A stretch of DNA of 64,000 nt from JAHEEL01 sp963836085 (lineage in GTDB: Bacteria > Actinomycetota > Acidimicrobiia > Spongiisociales > UBA5794): the NCBI GenBank assembly GCA_963836085.1, contig CAWIHT010000017.1, forward strand, positions 1 to 64,000. The letters are read 5' to 3'. Below are positions 49,959 to 58,951 of this stretch, piece by piece. A model generated the notes under the pieces. That model did no database searches. It was not told the origin of the DNA and saw only the letters and a list, made by a program, of their open reading frames with translations. The position numbers and the translations under genes are program-made. Position 1 is the first letter of the stretch; every line of letters starts with the position of its first letter.

Positions 49959-51622
49959 TCAAGCTCCGGCCCATCGCCCACAACGCGACCGCCGCAGCCC
50001 GAGTACGCGTTGGTGGCGCGACCCGGCCTCCGACCTATCATGCACCGAACAATCCGACGGGTGGGAACATCAACGACCACGATCCAAGCCTGCTCGCGTC
50101 GCTCTGGCGCTTCAAGTGGCACATCATCGCCGCCGGGCTCATCGCTGCCGTGTTCGGCTTCGGGGTCTCGATGCTGCAGCCAACGCTGTATCGGGCAACC
50201 GGACAGGTACTGCTCAACGACCCGCGCTCCTCCGATGGGGCTGCCGCAGATCTCGGTCTCTACATCGACCCCGGCCGCTACGTGCGCAACCGCGCCGAAA
50301 TCTTCGAATCGCCGCAGGTCGCAATGCGAGCCTCGGACATCCTCGGAGGGTCCGTAGCGGCCCAGGAGATCATGGATGACGTGTCGGCGTCGGCGTCGGC
50401 CGACATTGACTCCGTCGAGGTGACTGGGACACGACCGACCGCCTCCGAGTCCGTGGAGGTCGTGAACGCTGTTGTGCAGGCCTACGGCGAGATTGTCGAA
50501 GAGGGCATCGCCGCCGAAGTCAACAACACGATCGCAACCCTCGAGCAGTCGAAATCCGACATCAACGCCAAGATCGCCGGATTCGACGCGCAACTCGGCT
50601 CCGACCCCGAGAACGCCGCCGCTTCGGCTCAACGCAACGCGGCGCTTGCACAACTCGTCACCATCAACACCCGCATCGAGCAACTCTCGACCAACGCTGC
50701 GCTGTACGGATCCGGAATCCAACTCTACGTACCGCCGGAGATGCCAACCGATCCCGTCCAACCGTTGCCGATCAGGAACGCATCGATCGCCCTGGTGTTC
50801 GGTCTCGTCGCTTCGGGGGCGTGGGCGTGGTGGCGCTCTGATCGAGACCAACGGTCGGACGATCGCAACACCCCGGCGCGGATCCTCGACGCACCGCTCC
50901 TCGCCGTGGTCCCCGAGTTTCGAGACGTTGGAGCAACGGGTCCAACGCCGACCATCTCAGATCCTGGGTCCGGAGCAGCTGAGGCATATCACTTCGCTGT
51001 TTCATCCCTCGGGTTCGCCCTGGAGCAAATCGACGGCACATCCGTTGTCGTGACATCCGCCGCCCCGGGTGACGGGAAGAGCGCAACGGCTCTCAACATC
51101 GCCATCGCGGCAGCACAGGACGGCCGGAATGCACTCCTCATTGATGGCGACGAACGGGCACGCGGCCTCACCACCCTGGCCGGCAAAGGGACCCAGCACG
51201 GAATCACCAACATCGCAAACGGCGCCGCCGCCGCCGACGTGATCGACGAATGGGCCGTGGCAGACGACGTCCGCATTCCGTTCGTGCCAGCCGGCAGTCG
51301 GCTCCGTGGAAGCACTGCCGGCTACTTCAGATCGGCCGCGTTTCGGAAGGTGCTTCCGACGCTGGAGGCCGGCCACGACCTCGTGATCGTGGATGCCCCG
51401 CCAACGATGTCGGCGGCAGAGACGACGGACCTCGCAGCACAGGCCGACGGAGTCCTCCTGGTCGTTCGCGACGGAACGGCCATCCGCGAACTCCAGGACA
51501 CCCGACAGCGCCTCGCCATGGCCGGGACCCCGATCCTCGGCTACGTCTACAACCGGGCCAAGGGCAAGGTTTCCGGCTATGGCTACGGCTATGGCTATGG
51601 CTACGGCCAGGACAGCTCTTAG
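49957..51622 (+). CDS. Wzz-type chain-length regulator fused to BY-kinase
   Basis: About 550 aa. N-terminal Wzz domain: LASLWRFKWHIIAAGLIAAV membrane segment, a periplasmic coiled-coil region rich in Ala/Glu, and a second membrane segment (ALVFGLVASGAWAWW). The C-terminal cytoplasmic ATPase has Walker A SAAPGDGKSATALN (about 51055), Walker A' ALLIDGDERARGL and Walker B LVIVDAPPTMS. The tail GYGYGYGYGYGQDSS is a tyrosine cluster for autophosphorylation, here in a regular Gly-Tyr repeat. It controls polymer length and export with the Wzy-like protein at 55955. The N-terminus is in another frame (one indel near 50005), and the start at 49957 is tentative. Confidence 0.82.
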
Positions 51623-51627
51623 CCGCC

Positions 51628-52344
51628 GTGCCTGCCGCCATCCTCCTCGGTTCAGACCACGACCAACTCGGGGAGATCTCGACCAGGGCGGTGGGTCCAA
51701 CGCACGCCATAGGCATCTCGCGAGGCCGATTTCCGAAGGGATACCCGCATGTTGATCCGAACGAAGATGCGGCGCTCGCATTCTGTGACGGTCCGACAAC
51801 TGTCCTCGCCGCCGCCGACGGCCATCGCGGCTTCGACGCAGCCCACGCGGCCATCAGTGCTATCGCCGATTCGGTCAACGCTGACACCGACACGCCTACC
51901 GATGTCTCTTTGGCAGGTCTTCTGGCAAAAGCTGTGGAGGCCGTCAGAGACGCTATCCCGTTGCTGGACCCTCCCCGCAATTCGAGCGAAACTGCGCTCA
52001 CCGTTGCCGCCATTCGCGATGGGACGGTCGCGACCGCGACCCTCGGCGACACCGGCTGCTACATAGTCACGCGTCGCCGAGCCATCCGAATCGGATCGCC
52101 AGCCGACTTCCTCACTGCATCCACAGATCCACAGGCCGTCGAGGCAACCACATCACGGATCTCTCCAGGCAGCGCCGTTATCCTCACCACCGATGGGTTC
52201 CTCGACTTCGTCGGCGACCCCAAACGCGTGCTACGCGCCGCCGCGTCGCTGGAGCCTTCCGAGGCAGTTGCGGAACTCATCTCGGCCGCGTTCGCGGGCG
52301 GCGCGGGCGACAACATCGCAATCGCATTTGCCCGGATGCCCTAG
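51628..52344 (+). CDS. PP2C-like phosphatase
   Basis: 238 aa. PPM-family motifs: DPNEDAALAFCDG and LAAADGHRGFDAAHA (metal-binding Asp residues), TATLGDTGCYIV, VILTTDGFLDFV and AGGAGDNIAIAFAR (last metal Asp). The GTG at 51628 is 5 bp after the BY-kinase stop, so the two are co-transcribed. PP2C enzymes act on Ser/Thr-phosphate; the usual partner of BY-kinases is a low-molecular-weight or PHP Tyr phosphatase, so this pairing is unusual. It may instead act on another target. Confidence 0.75.
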   Translation: MPAAILLGSDHDQLGEISTRAVGPTHAIGISRGRFPKGYPHVDPNEDAALAFCDGPTTVLAAADGHRGFDAAHAAISAIADSVNADTDTPTDVSLAGLLAKAVEAVRDAIPLLDPPRNSSETALTVAAIRDGTVATATLGDTGCYIVTRRRAIRIGSPADFLTASTDPQAVEATTSRISPGSAVILTTDGFLDFVGDPKRVLRAAASLEPSEAVAELISAAFAGGAGDNIAIAFARMP

Positions 52345-52395
52345 CCATAGGACCAGCTGTCGACCAGTGCCGCCGGACGCGCGACCTGAGCCGAC

Positions 52396-53540
52396 TCAGC
52401 GCTGACTCGGACTCAGGAGGTCTCCGTACAGCTCGTCATGGCGTTGCACAAGCACTTCGATCGCATAATCATCGACATCCTCTCGGGCCGAAGCAACCAG
52501 GCTCTGAGCATGCTGCGGATCCCCGAGAACCGACTCGACGGCCGATGCGAACGCCCGCGTATCCTCCGGGTCGACAAGCACTCCGGATCCCCCGCGAGGA
52601 GATCGCGACAACCTCTGATATCGGCTGCGACGACAGGGACGCCAGCCACCATCGCTTCGAGAACCGCACGCGGCAGCCCTTCGTGGAGCGACGGGAGCAC
52701 CAGCAGGTCGGCACCGGACAGAAGAACGGGAACGTCAAACCGGAACCCCGCGAAGTGCACCCGATCGGAGACCCCAAGCTGGCTGGCAAGCAAGGAGAGA
52801 TCGCTCTGACGGGGCCCTTCCCCGGCGAGGACCAGGTGAGCATCGCCGGAGGGCATGGCCGCCAATGCACGGATTGCCGTGTCCAGGCGCTTCCTGGAGA
52901 TCAGTTCACCAACCGCCAAGACCGTCGCGGATCCCTCCGGGACTCCCAACTCGGAATAGACCGCTTGAGCCGTTGAGCGATCAGCTTCCCGAGGCGTATA
53001 CCGGGCGATGTCCACGCCAATCCCCCGGAAGTGGTGCACATGATCGGGATCCATTCCGAGGACGGAGATCGCAGCCTCGAAGTCCTCACTGTTGATCACC
53101 ACCAACTGATCAGTCCACGGCGCCGCGATGCGCTCCGCTGTTCGATACACCCGAGTCTTCGCACCATCGGCGCCTCGGTAGAAGTGGAAGCCGTGGGCCG
53201 TGTACACCACGCTTGGCCGACCGGCTGGTCTCAGCGTCTTGGCGGCCAAGCGTGTGAGGAAACCTGCAACCGGTGTGTGCACGTGGACGATGTCGTAGCG
53301 TCCGGTGCGGAGGATCCCACGAAGCCGCGCTGTTGCGGGCAGATTCGCTGGATCCCAGGGGCTGCGACTCCACCCGGCGTCGTGAACGGCATCGAAGGAC
53401 TCGACGACACCGGGCCGGGCGGCGATGTTCGACGCAGCGGCGTCAACGGTCCAACCCTCCGCCCGATAGTGATCAGCGTAGGGCAGCAGAAACGCCTCGA
53501 GCGTGACGGCGTCGGTTGTCACCATCAGTATCCGAGGCAT
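52396..53540 (-). CDS. GT4-family glycosyltransferase (frameshifted)
   Basis: About 381 aa. MPRILMVTTDAVTLEAFLLP, DIVHVHTPVAGFLTRLA, VVYTAHGFHFYRG, LVVINSEDFEAA, VLAVGELISRKRLDTAIRAL, LVLAGEGPRQSDL, LLVLPSLHEGLPRAVLEAMV and GVPVVAADIRGCRDLL are typical of capsule GT4 enzymes. The last 65 residues (SGVLVDPEDTRAFASAVESV) are in another frame joined near 52595. It is convergent with the phosphatase gene. Confidence 0.82.
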
Positions 53541-53693
53541 CGCCCGCAGACTAGTGAACGACGGTGACGGACACGGCGCGTGGGGATGTGGCCCGCCAAC
53601 GAGCGAAGCCGCCGGCCCACGCGGCCACCGAACCCGCAACTATCGCGTGATCGGCCGCGACCAACCACGGACGGACGGGATCTTCCGCGCTGG

Positions 53694-53699
53694 TAGCCT
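53694..53699 (+). promoter_or_regulatory. Putative -10 element (TAGCCT), leaderless start
   Basis: TAGCCT ends 6 bp before the ATG at 53706, the same spacing as at precursor A2 (9545) and at 58840. Confidence 0.35.
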
Positions 53700-53705
53700 C
53701 CGGCC

Positions 53706-53795
53706 ATGGTCGAAGTCCAGCAGCCGTTCGCCGATCCGCCCCCGCTCGAGCCCCTGGTCACCAATTCACCGACACGGCCTCGCCCCCGTCGATGA
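53706..53795 (+). CDS. Possible 29-aa leader ORF before sulfotransferase
   Basis: ATG at 53706, six bases after a TAGCCT element, encodes MVEVQQPFADPPPLEPLVTN followed by SPTRPRPRR and a stop that overlaps the ATG at 53792 (ATGA). It could be a coupled leader peptide, or the true N-terminus of the sulfotransferase displaced by one indel. No homology recognised. Confidence 0.3.
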   Translation: MVEVQQPFADPPPLEPLVTNSPTRPRPRR

Positions 53796-54904
53796 GGCAA
53801 TCGCCGGGCACGTCGCCCAACCGCATGCCACCGATGCCATCCCTCGTCTACATCGGCGGATATGGCCGGAGCGGCTCGACGATCCTCGAACTCCATCTTG
53901 CGGAACGCTTGGGCGCCTTCGCGGCAGGGGAACTCTCGCACCTGTTCACCTGGAGTGCATCTGGACTCCCGTGCTCGTGCGGTGAGCCGCTGCCAGCCTG
54001 CGGGCTTTGGGGACCGATCCTTGCCGACGTGAGAGCTCAGTTCGGGTCGCGCGATTTCGCCTCGCTGAGCCACCTGGTTGAGCACGACACCGGCGCCGCC
54101 CCGACGCAGATTGTCCAATACAACAAACTCTGGACGCTTGTGTTTGGCTCGCTGGCCAGGCGGACCGGCTGCCGGGTCATTGTCGACTCGTCGAAGACCG
54201 CCGGTGGGAGTGTCCGTGCGGCGAGGCTCATGCGCCTGACCGAACGAGAGCGCACCGCGTGGTTCTTCCTCCACCTGATCCGGGACCCGAAGGCCGTCTT
54301 GCACTCAGCACTGCGCGGAGACAACTGGTCAATCGAAGGGTTGGAGACCGAGCCGGCGAGCCGCATGCCGATGCTGCGCGCCGCCGTCGGGTGGAACCGT
54401 GCGAATGCCGAAGCGCTTCGTACGCGCCGCATGGCCCCCGATGCGCTCTCGGCCGTCGTGACATACGAGGACTTCGCTCGCGACTCCACAGCGACCGTCT
54501 CCCGCATCCTGAGCGACGCGGCATCGGCAGGCATTGGCCTGGGCAACACGAAGCGATTGCCAGCGTCGTTGGATCATGGCATTGCAGGCAACCGGCTTCG
54601 CCGCGGACGCAAAGAATCGGCGCCAGCAGTGGTTCCGGATCTTGAGTGGATGACGCGCCCCAGATCCGCAGCGCAGACCCTCGGCGCCGTGTTGGGTCCC
54701 ATGGGACGGGTGTACGCGTCAGAGCGCCAGGGCGCCGCTGGTCTGCCGACGAAGGATCCAATAGCCGAGAGCGAGTCCACACACGGTTCCCACGGCGAGT
54801 GCCGCCCCGGCCCCAAGGACGCCGAAACGCCACGCGCCGATCACCGCCAGAATACCGATGGAGAAGGTCGATACCGCTCGCACCGCGAGCACACGGCTGA
54901 ATGA
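53792..54904 (+). CDS. Sulfotransferase family protein 1
   Basis: P-loop sulfotransferase. YIGGYGRSGSTILELHLAER holds the 5'-phosphosulfate loop for PAPS; VIVDSSKTAGGSVRAARLM and FLHLIRDPKAVLHSALRGDN supply the 3'-phosphate site. VVTYEDFARD follows. Starts at 53825 or 53834 are also possible, since the PAPS loop begins right after MPSLVY. The open frame runs to 54904 and overlaps the flippase gene by 185 bp with non-homologous residues after about 54720, so the true stop is probably hidden by an indel. Expected to sulfate a sugar of the exported glycan. Confidence 0.75.
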   Translation: MRQSPGTSPNRMPPMPSLVYIGGYGRSGSTILELHLAERLGAFAAGELSHLFTWSASGLPCSCGEPLPACGLWGPILADVRAQFGSRDFASLSHLVEHDTGAAPTQIVQYNKLWTLVFGSLARRTGCRVIVDSSKTAGGSVRAARLMRLTERERTAWFFLHLIRDPKAVLHSALRGDNWSIEGLETEPASRMPMLRAAVGWNRANAEALRTRRMAPDALSAVVTYEDFARDSTATVSRILSDAASAGIGLGNTKRLPASLDHGIAGNRLRRGRKESAPAVVPDLEWMTRPRSAAQTLGAVLGPMGRVYASERQGAAGLPTKDPIAESESTHGSHGECRPGPKDAETPRADHRQNTDGEGRYRSHREHTAE

Positions 54905-55954
54905 TCGGAGAGCCGTCAACGCAGTGAGGACCGCGGAGAACACGGCGATGGCACCTCCGCCGATCGCTGTGATCTCAGCCAGCCACTCGAGAACGAGGTC
55001 GTCGCCAAACAGCAGGCGGATCAGCTGATCTCCGACCAAGACCGCCACGATGATGCCGAGCAGCCCGACCGCGGTCATCGCCTGGAGATACCGATTCGCC
55101 AGCCGACGGTACGAGTCGGTATCACCCACCGAGCGCAACCGCGACAGCCGGGGAAGCAACGCGAAGCCCGCTGAGCGGGCGAGCAGTTGGACGGCCCGTA
55201 CTGACTGCGACACGACTGCAAACGCTGCGACCTGCACGACGTCGATCGATGCGGTCTGCAGCACAAGCAGCGGGAGATACACGCTCAGAGCCGCGAGGCC
55301 CCGCTCGAGTCCGAGTGGGGCACTCTTCATGGCCAGAGCGGTCTTTCGAGGTGGCCGAGGAGGAGGCGGTGATACCCGGAGCACGCGGCGAGTCTGCCTG
55401 GCATCGAAGGCCATCCCGGACAGCGCCAGCCCTGCGATCAGGGCAACCACGCCGTCCACAATGCTGCCGCCCGCCAGCACGACCACCGAGAAAGCTCCGT
55501 AGCCGGCAATGCCACGGCTCAGTTGAGACAGCGCGAGCGTCCTGAGATCCTCGGCACGCAGATACGTGCCCTGCGCCAGGTCCTGCACAGATTCGACTGC
55601 CTTTGCGACACCAACGAGAACCACGACGGCGGTGCCCCCGTCCGGAAGCGGAAACATCACAGCGACAAGACCCACAGTGGCGAGAGATGCAACCGTCGTC
55701 GCAACCCGAAGGCCGACGTAGTCTCGGAAGCCGTATACCCAATCGATATCCGAGGCAAGGCTCGCCCTCAGGTTGAGCCCCAGAATCAGGAAGACCGGCG
55801 CTGTAATGGCAAACGCCAACACGAACGCGGCCGCGTCCTTCGCCGACCCGACGCGAACAATGGCCAGCAGCGCCACGAGCTGACTGACCGTGAATGCAGT
55901 GTTGCCCAGCAGGGACCACCGAACGTTGGCTCCAAGCCCGCTGCCGGCTTCCAC
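54719..55954 (-). CDS. Wzx-like polysaccharide flippase
   Basis: 411 aa with 10-12 transmembrane segments, intact frame. VRWSLLGNTAFTVSQLVALL at the N-terminus, LILGLNLRASLASDI, the positively charged PPRPPRKTALAMKSAPLGLE loop, LLPRLSRLRSVGDTDSYRRL and LGAGAALAVGTVCGLALGYW. It belongs to the MOP exporter superfamily and would flip the lipid-linked repeat unit of the second glycan locus. GTG start; it abuts the Wzy/WaaL-like gene. Confidence 0.83.
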   Translation of the reverse strand: MEAGSGLGANVRWSLLGNTAFTVSQLVALLAIVRVGSAKDAAAFVLAFAITAPVFLILGLNLRASLASDIDWVYGFRDYVGLRVATTVASLATVGLVAVMFPLPDGGTAVVVLVGVAKAVESVQDLAQGTYLRAEDLRTLALSQLSRGIAGYGAFSVVVLAGGSIVDGVVALIAGLALSGMAFDARQTRRVLRVSPPPPRPPRKTALAMKSAPLGLERGLAALSVYLPLLVLQTASIDVVQVAAFAVVSQSVRAVQLLARSAGFALLPRLSRLRSVGDTDSYRRLANRYLQAMTAVGLLGIIVAVLVGDQLIRLLFGDDLVLEWLAEITAIGGGAIAVFSAVLTALTALRSFSRVLAVRAVSTFSIGILAVIGAWRFGVLGAGAALAVGTVCGLALGYWILRRQTSGALAL

Positions 55955-57235
55955 CTAGCGCACCTCGCCAGTCGGCAACAGCGGCGCCGCACCATCGTTC
56001 CGATTCGCCAGCGCCACGAGAGTCCCAACCATCCCCATGACGAGCCACCACTGGCGTTGGTACAGCGCCTCAACGCCGAACGAGAACCCAACCATCGCCA
56101 GGTGGGCGGCCGCGAGTCCGATCGCCAACGATCCACCTTGGATTCGGCCGCTGCGGCCGAGTGAGATTGCACGCTGGGCCGTCCAGATCACCGCAAGAAC
56201 GAACAGGAGACCACCCAACGGTCCCAGTTCGGAGAGGAGCCAGACCAGCGTGTTGTGAACCACAGAACTCGTCGAGAGCTGATAGCTGCCGAGGCCGGAT
56301 CCGATGATTGGCGACTGGAGGTACGCCTCGAGTGATCCGTTGATCATGTCGAGGCGGGCCGTGATCTGTCGGGACCGGGTTGAGAGCTCCACGAACTGCT
56401 GTCTCGTCGTCAGCGATGCTGCGGACCACGCTACGGCTCCGAGACCAAGCAGAATCGTCACATTGGCAGCGAGCACCTTGCTCGGAGCAAGCACGGCAAG
56501 GGCAACGACCGCCACGGCGAGAGCGATCCACGCCGAACGCGAGTTCGTCAGGAACAGCCCGATACCAAGACTGACGATTGCACCGATGCTGACCGCGTTC
56601 CGAACCCACGGGGCGTGGCGCCCCAACGCCTTCGGCAGGTAGGACCACGGAGCCGAGAGCGCAAGCGCAATCGCCACGACCAACACCCCACCGTACGCGT
56701 TGGGATCGGGTGAGAAGCCGGCGAAACGGCCACTCACGTCCCTCACGACATCCGACCCCGGTATGCCGGGACCGACAAAGAGCGCTACCGCGATCGCGTT
56801 GCTCACGACGCACGACACGACGTATGCTCGCGCGATCTGGTGCACCCGAGCCACCGATGGCGCAGCGTTCACGACGAGCGCGTACAACAGGACAAGACTG
56901 AAGTAGCCCCCGAGCTTGTTGACTACTGCCCATGACGTCAACGTCCCGGTTGCAAGTTGGACCGAGGCGCGGGCCAGCAGCACAGCCCCGAGCCCAACAA
57001 GCCAGGGATTCCACGCGGACCTGACCAGCCGAAGGCGACCGATAGTCGCGAGCACGCCGACTATGAGCACGGCATCTGCGAGCGAGAACCGTATTCCTCC
57101 GGTCTGGAACGTGAACGGGACAAGAACCGCGTAGGCAACCACGAACGTGAAGGCCCGAGTTCGCCTGTCACTCGAGGGAGCGACGACGCCGACGGCGCTC
57201 TGGTTGCCAGATTCGATGTCGAGAGAGCGACTCAT
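55955..57235 (-). CDS. O-antigen polymerase/ligase family membrane protein
   Basis: 426 aa, intact, with about ten transmembrane segments. The Wzy-C loop has GFSPDPNAYGGVLVVAIALA, LTNSRSAWIALAVA and SPIIGSGLGSYQLSTSSVVH followed by NTLVWLLSELGPLG, the conserved H-N-x-E-type motif of WaaL/Wzy proteins. It lies between the flippase and a sulfotransferase with overlapping or abutting ends, so the three are one operon. It likely polymerises the sulfated repeat unit, with length set by the Wzz/BY-kinase at 49957. Confidence 0.85.
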   Translation of the reverse strand: MSRSLDIESGNQSAVGVVAPSSDRRTRAFTFVVAYAVLVPFTFQTGGIRFSLADAVLIVGVLATIGRLRLVRSAWNPWLVGLGAVLLARASVQLATGTLTSWAVVNKLGGYFSLVLLYALVVNAAPSVARVHQIARAYVVSCVVSNAIAVALFVGPGIPGSDVVRDVSGRFAGFSPDPNAYGGVLVVAIALALSAPWSYLPKALGRHAPWVRNAVSIGAIVSLGIGLFLTNSRSAWIALAVAVVALAVLAPSKVLAANVTILLGLGAVAWSAASLTTRQQFVELSTRSRQITARLDMINGSLEAYLQSPIIGSGLGSYQLSTSSVVHNTLVWLLSELGPLGGLLFVLAVIWTAQRAISLGRSGRIQGGSLAIGLAAAHLAMVGFSFGVEALYQRQWWLVMGMVGTLVALANRNDGAAPLLPTGEVR

Positions 57236-58134
57236 ACCGTTCCGCCAATTCGCTCAGGCTCCCAGAGCCGCAGATCCCGGCCGAGGAGCCCCTCCAGGCG
57301 CTCTCGATCGGCCTCAAATGCAGCCGCGAGGGATTCCCTCTCGGACGCTGTCGGCGCACCAATCCCCTGCGGACTCTCGAAGATTCGGCTCATCCCTAGA
57401 CGCTTCCCGGCATCCACGACCCAGTCGCGATCCGCTTCGCGCAGTCGACCGGCAACGCGATGGAGAACAGCTCGTGTGCGGCGGGCGCGAGGCACGTAGC
57501 TCCGACCGGCCGGAGCAAGCGTCGTGTCGAAGCCGTTCCGATCCACGTCCAGGAAGTCTCCGAACATTGTCGCCGCGTCGACGGTTCCGGCCATGAGCTC
57601 CTCGAATACGAGAACGAGAATCTGATCTCGATCCCAGTAGTTGAGGTACCGCTCGAGTTGTTGGGCGTAGAGGCCGCGTTCGATCGCCTCCGGCCGTTCC
57701 TCCAGGAACGTTTGGAACGACCCGGCGAAGCCGTGCTGGATCTGCTCCAAACCGTATTGGGAGAAGGCTCGGCTCACGGGTTCGCGTAGACACGCAATCA
57801 ACTTGATGTCACCGAGGGTCGCGTGAATGCGCCCTGGGACCTCACGATCGAAGAGGTATTTGGGCGTGACTTCCCCGACGCAACTGGCACCAATCGGAGC
57901 GTCGGCGAAGAACCCGCAATACCAATCGACGCCGCGCTCGTAGTACTGGTCGAAGAAGTGGACTTCCTTCCGGCGTTCGGGCAGGTACACATCGGAGTGC
58001 GACCTGAGCAGGCCGTCGATCCACGTGGTCCCGCTCCTCTGTGCGCCGACGACGAGGAAGTCGGGCAGGCGCACTGATTTTGGGTTCAAGTTCCGCAACT
58101 CCCACCATGCCCGAGCCGTGATTCCAGGGACCAA
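57232..58134 (-). CDS. Sulfotransferase family protein 2
   Basis: 300 aa, intact, similar to heparan-sulfate-type sulfotransferases. PDFLVVGAQRSGTTWIDGLL is the PAPS loop; KEVHFFDQYYERGVDWYCGF, GEVTPKYLFD and LIACLREPVSRAFSQYGLEQ follow, the last holding the 3'-phosphate-binding Arg and Ser. The C-terminal LRLWEPERIGG is typical of the end of the family. A TTG at 58134 is the start as read. The stop overlaps the ATG of the Wzy-like gene. With the enzyme at 53792 it supports a sulfated polymer. Confidence 0.83.
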   Translation of the reverse strand: MVPGITARAWWELRNLNPKSVRLPDFLVVGAQRSGTTWIDGLLRSHSDVYLPERRKEVHFFDQYYERGVDWYCGFFADAPIGASCVGEVTPKYLFDREVPGRIHATLGDIKLIACLREPVSRAFSQYGLEQIQHGFAGSFQTFLEERPEAIERGLYAQQLERYLNYWDRDQILVLVFEELMAGTVDAATMFGDFLDVDRNGFDTTLAPAGRSYVPRARRTRAVLHRVAGRLREADRDWVVDAGKRLGMSRIFESPQGIGAPTASERESLAAAFEADRERLEGLLGRDLRLWEPERIGGTV

Positions 58135-58273
58135 ACCCTACCTGGTCGGAGCGCCATCCCCCCACTGGTCCGGCTCCACAAGGGGCGCCCAGCGTCCGCC
58201 GCCGGGGAGCGCTCGGCCGGCCGTCGACCGGAGAACCCCGGCCGGGGCCCGCCCGCCTCGAGGACTCGGCGAG

Positions 58274-58840
58274 CTACGGGACGGGCGGAGGCTGCGGCAA
58301 CGTCGTCGACGTCGTCGTCGTAGACGGCACCGGCGGAGGCTGCGGCAACGTCGTCGACGTCGTCGTCGTAGACGGCACCGGCGGAGGCTGCGGCAACGTC
58401 GTCGACGTCGTCGTCGTAGACGGCACCGGCGGAGGTTGCGGCTCGATCGTGGACGTCGAGTCGGCTGGGTCAACGTGAGCGTCGTCGAGGTCGTGCCACC
58501 GCGCAGCGGTTGTGTCGGTCGTCGTGGATGTCGCACCGCCTCCGGCCGCAGGCACCGTTGTGGTCGGATCCGAGTCGCCAGGCGATGGTGGGCTTTCGTC
58601 GTTCGAGGGATCGACCGCACCGCTTCCCACTGGGCCTCCCGTCGGAGAGGATGGCGGATCCTCGGACGATATCCCGGACTCGACATCGACCGTTCCCACG
58701 ACCGAGGACTCAGTCTCGGTCGCTCCGGACTGCGATTGCTCCGCGTCAGAAGACCCGTCGCTGTTCGCAGCCAGCATCGCTCCGACGCCAAGAACCACAA
58801 CGACCGCTGCGGCGGCGATGAGGAAGTAGGTTCGTTTCAC
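58274..58840 (-). CDS. Membrane-anchored Pro/Thr-rich repeat protein
   Basis: 188 aa from the GTG at 58840. KRTYFLIAAAAVVVVLGVGA is a single N-terminal membrane segment. The rest is low complexity: Ser/Glu/Gly-rich, then four units of PQPPPVPSTTTTSTTLP type, encoded by a 51-bp DNA repeat, ending in PPPVP. It probably spans the wall. The start at 58840 is preferred over the GTG at 58858 because a TACCCT element ends six bases before it. Function unknown. Confidence 0.65.
   Translation of the reverse strand: MKRTYFLIAAAAVVVVLGVGAMLAANSDGSSDAEQSQSGATETESSVVGTVDVESGISSEDPPSSPTGGPVGSGAVDPSNDESPPSPGDSDPTTTVPAAGGGATSTTTDTTAARWHDLDDAHVDPADSTSTIEPQPPPVPSTTTTSTTLPQPPPVPSTTTTSTTLPQPPPVPSTTTTSTTLPQPPPVP
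58278..58445 (-). repeat. 51-bp tandem repeat, about 3.3 copies
   Basis: Unit GGCGGAGGCTGCGGCAACGT plus GTCGACGTCGTCGTCGTAGA and CGGCACC as seen on the plus strand; copies are identical except the last (GGAGGTTGCGG). Encodes the PPPVP/Thr repeat of the membrane-anchored protein. Confidence 0.85.
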
Positions 58841-58846
58841 ACCATG

Positions 58847-58852
58847 AGGGTA
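58847..58852 (-). promoter_or_regulatory. Putative -10 element (TACCCT), leaderless start
   Basis: On the minus strand TACCCT is followed by six bases and the GTG at 58840. Confidence 0.35.
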
Positions 58853-58951
58853 GGTCACGCGACCAGTTGACGCTGCCGCTTGGCAGGCGGGCGGGCGCCG
58901 GGTTCATGCCCGGCGCCCAGTGAGTACGCTGACCCACCCGTCATCTTCGGC

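Noticed and set aside
49754..50851. Long minus-strand open frame
   Set aside because: It is antisense to the Wzz/BY-kinase gene, whose motifs are clear on the plus strand.
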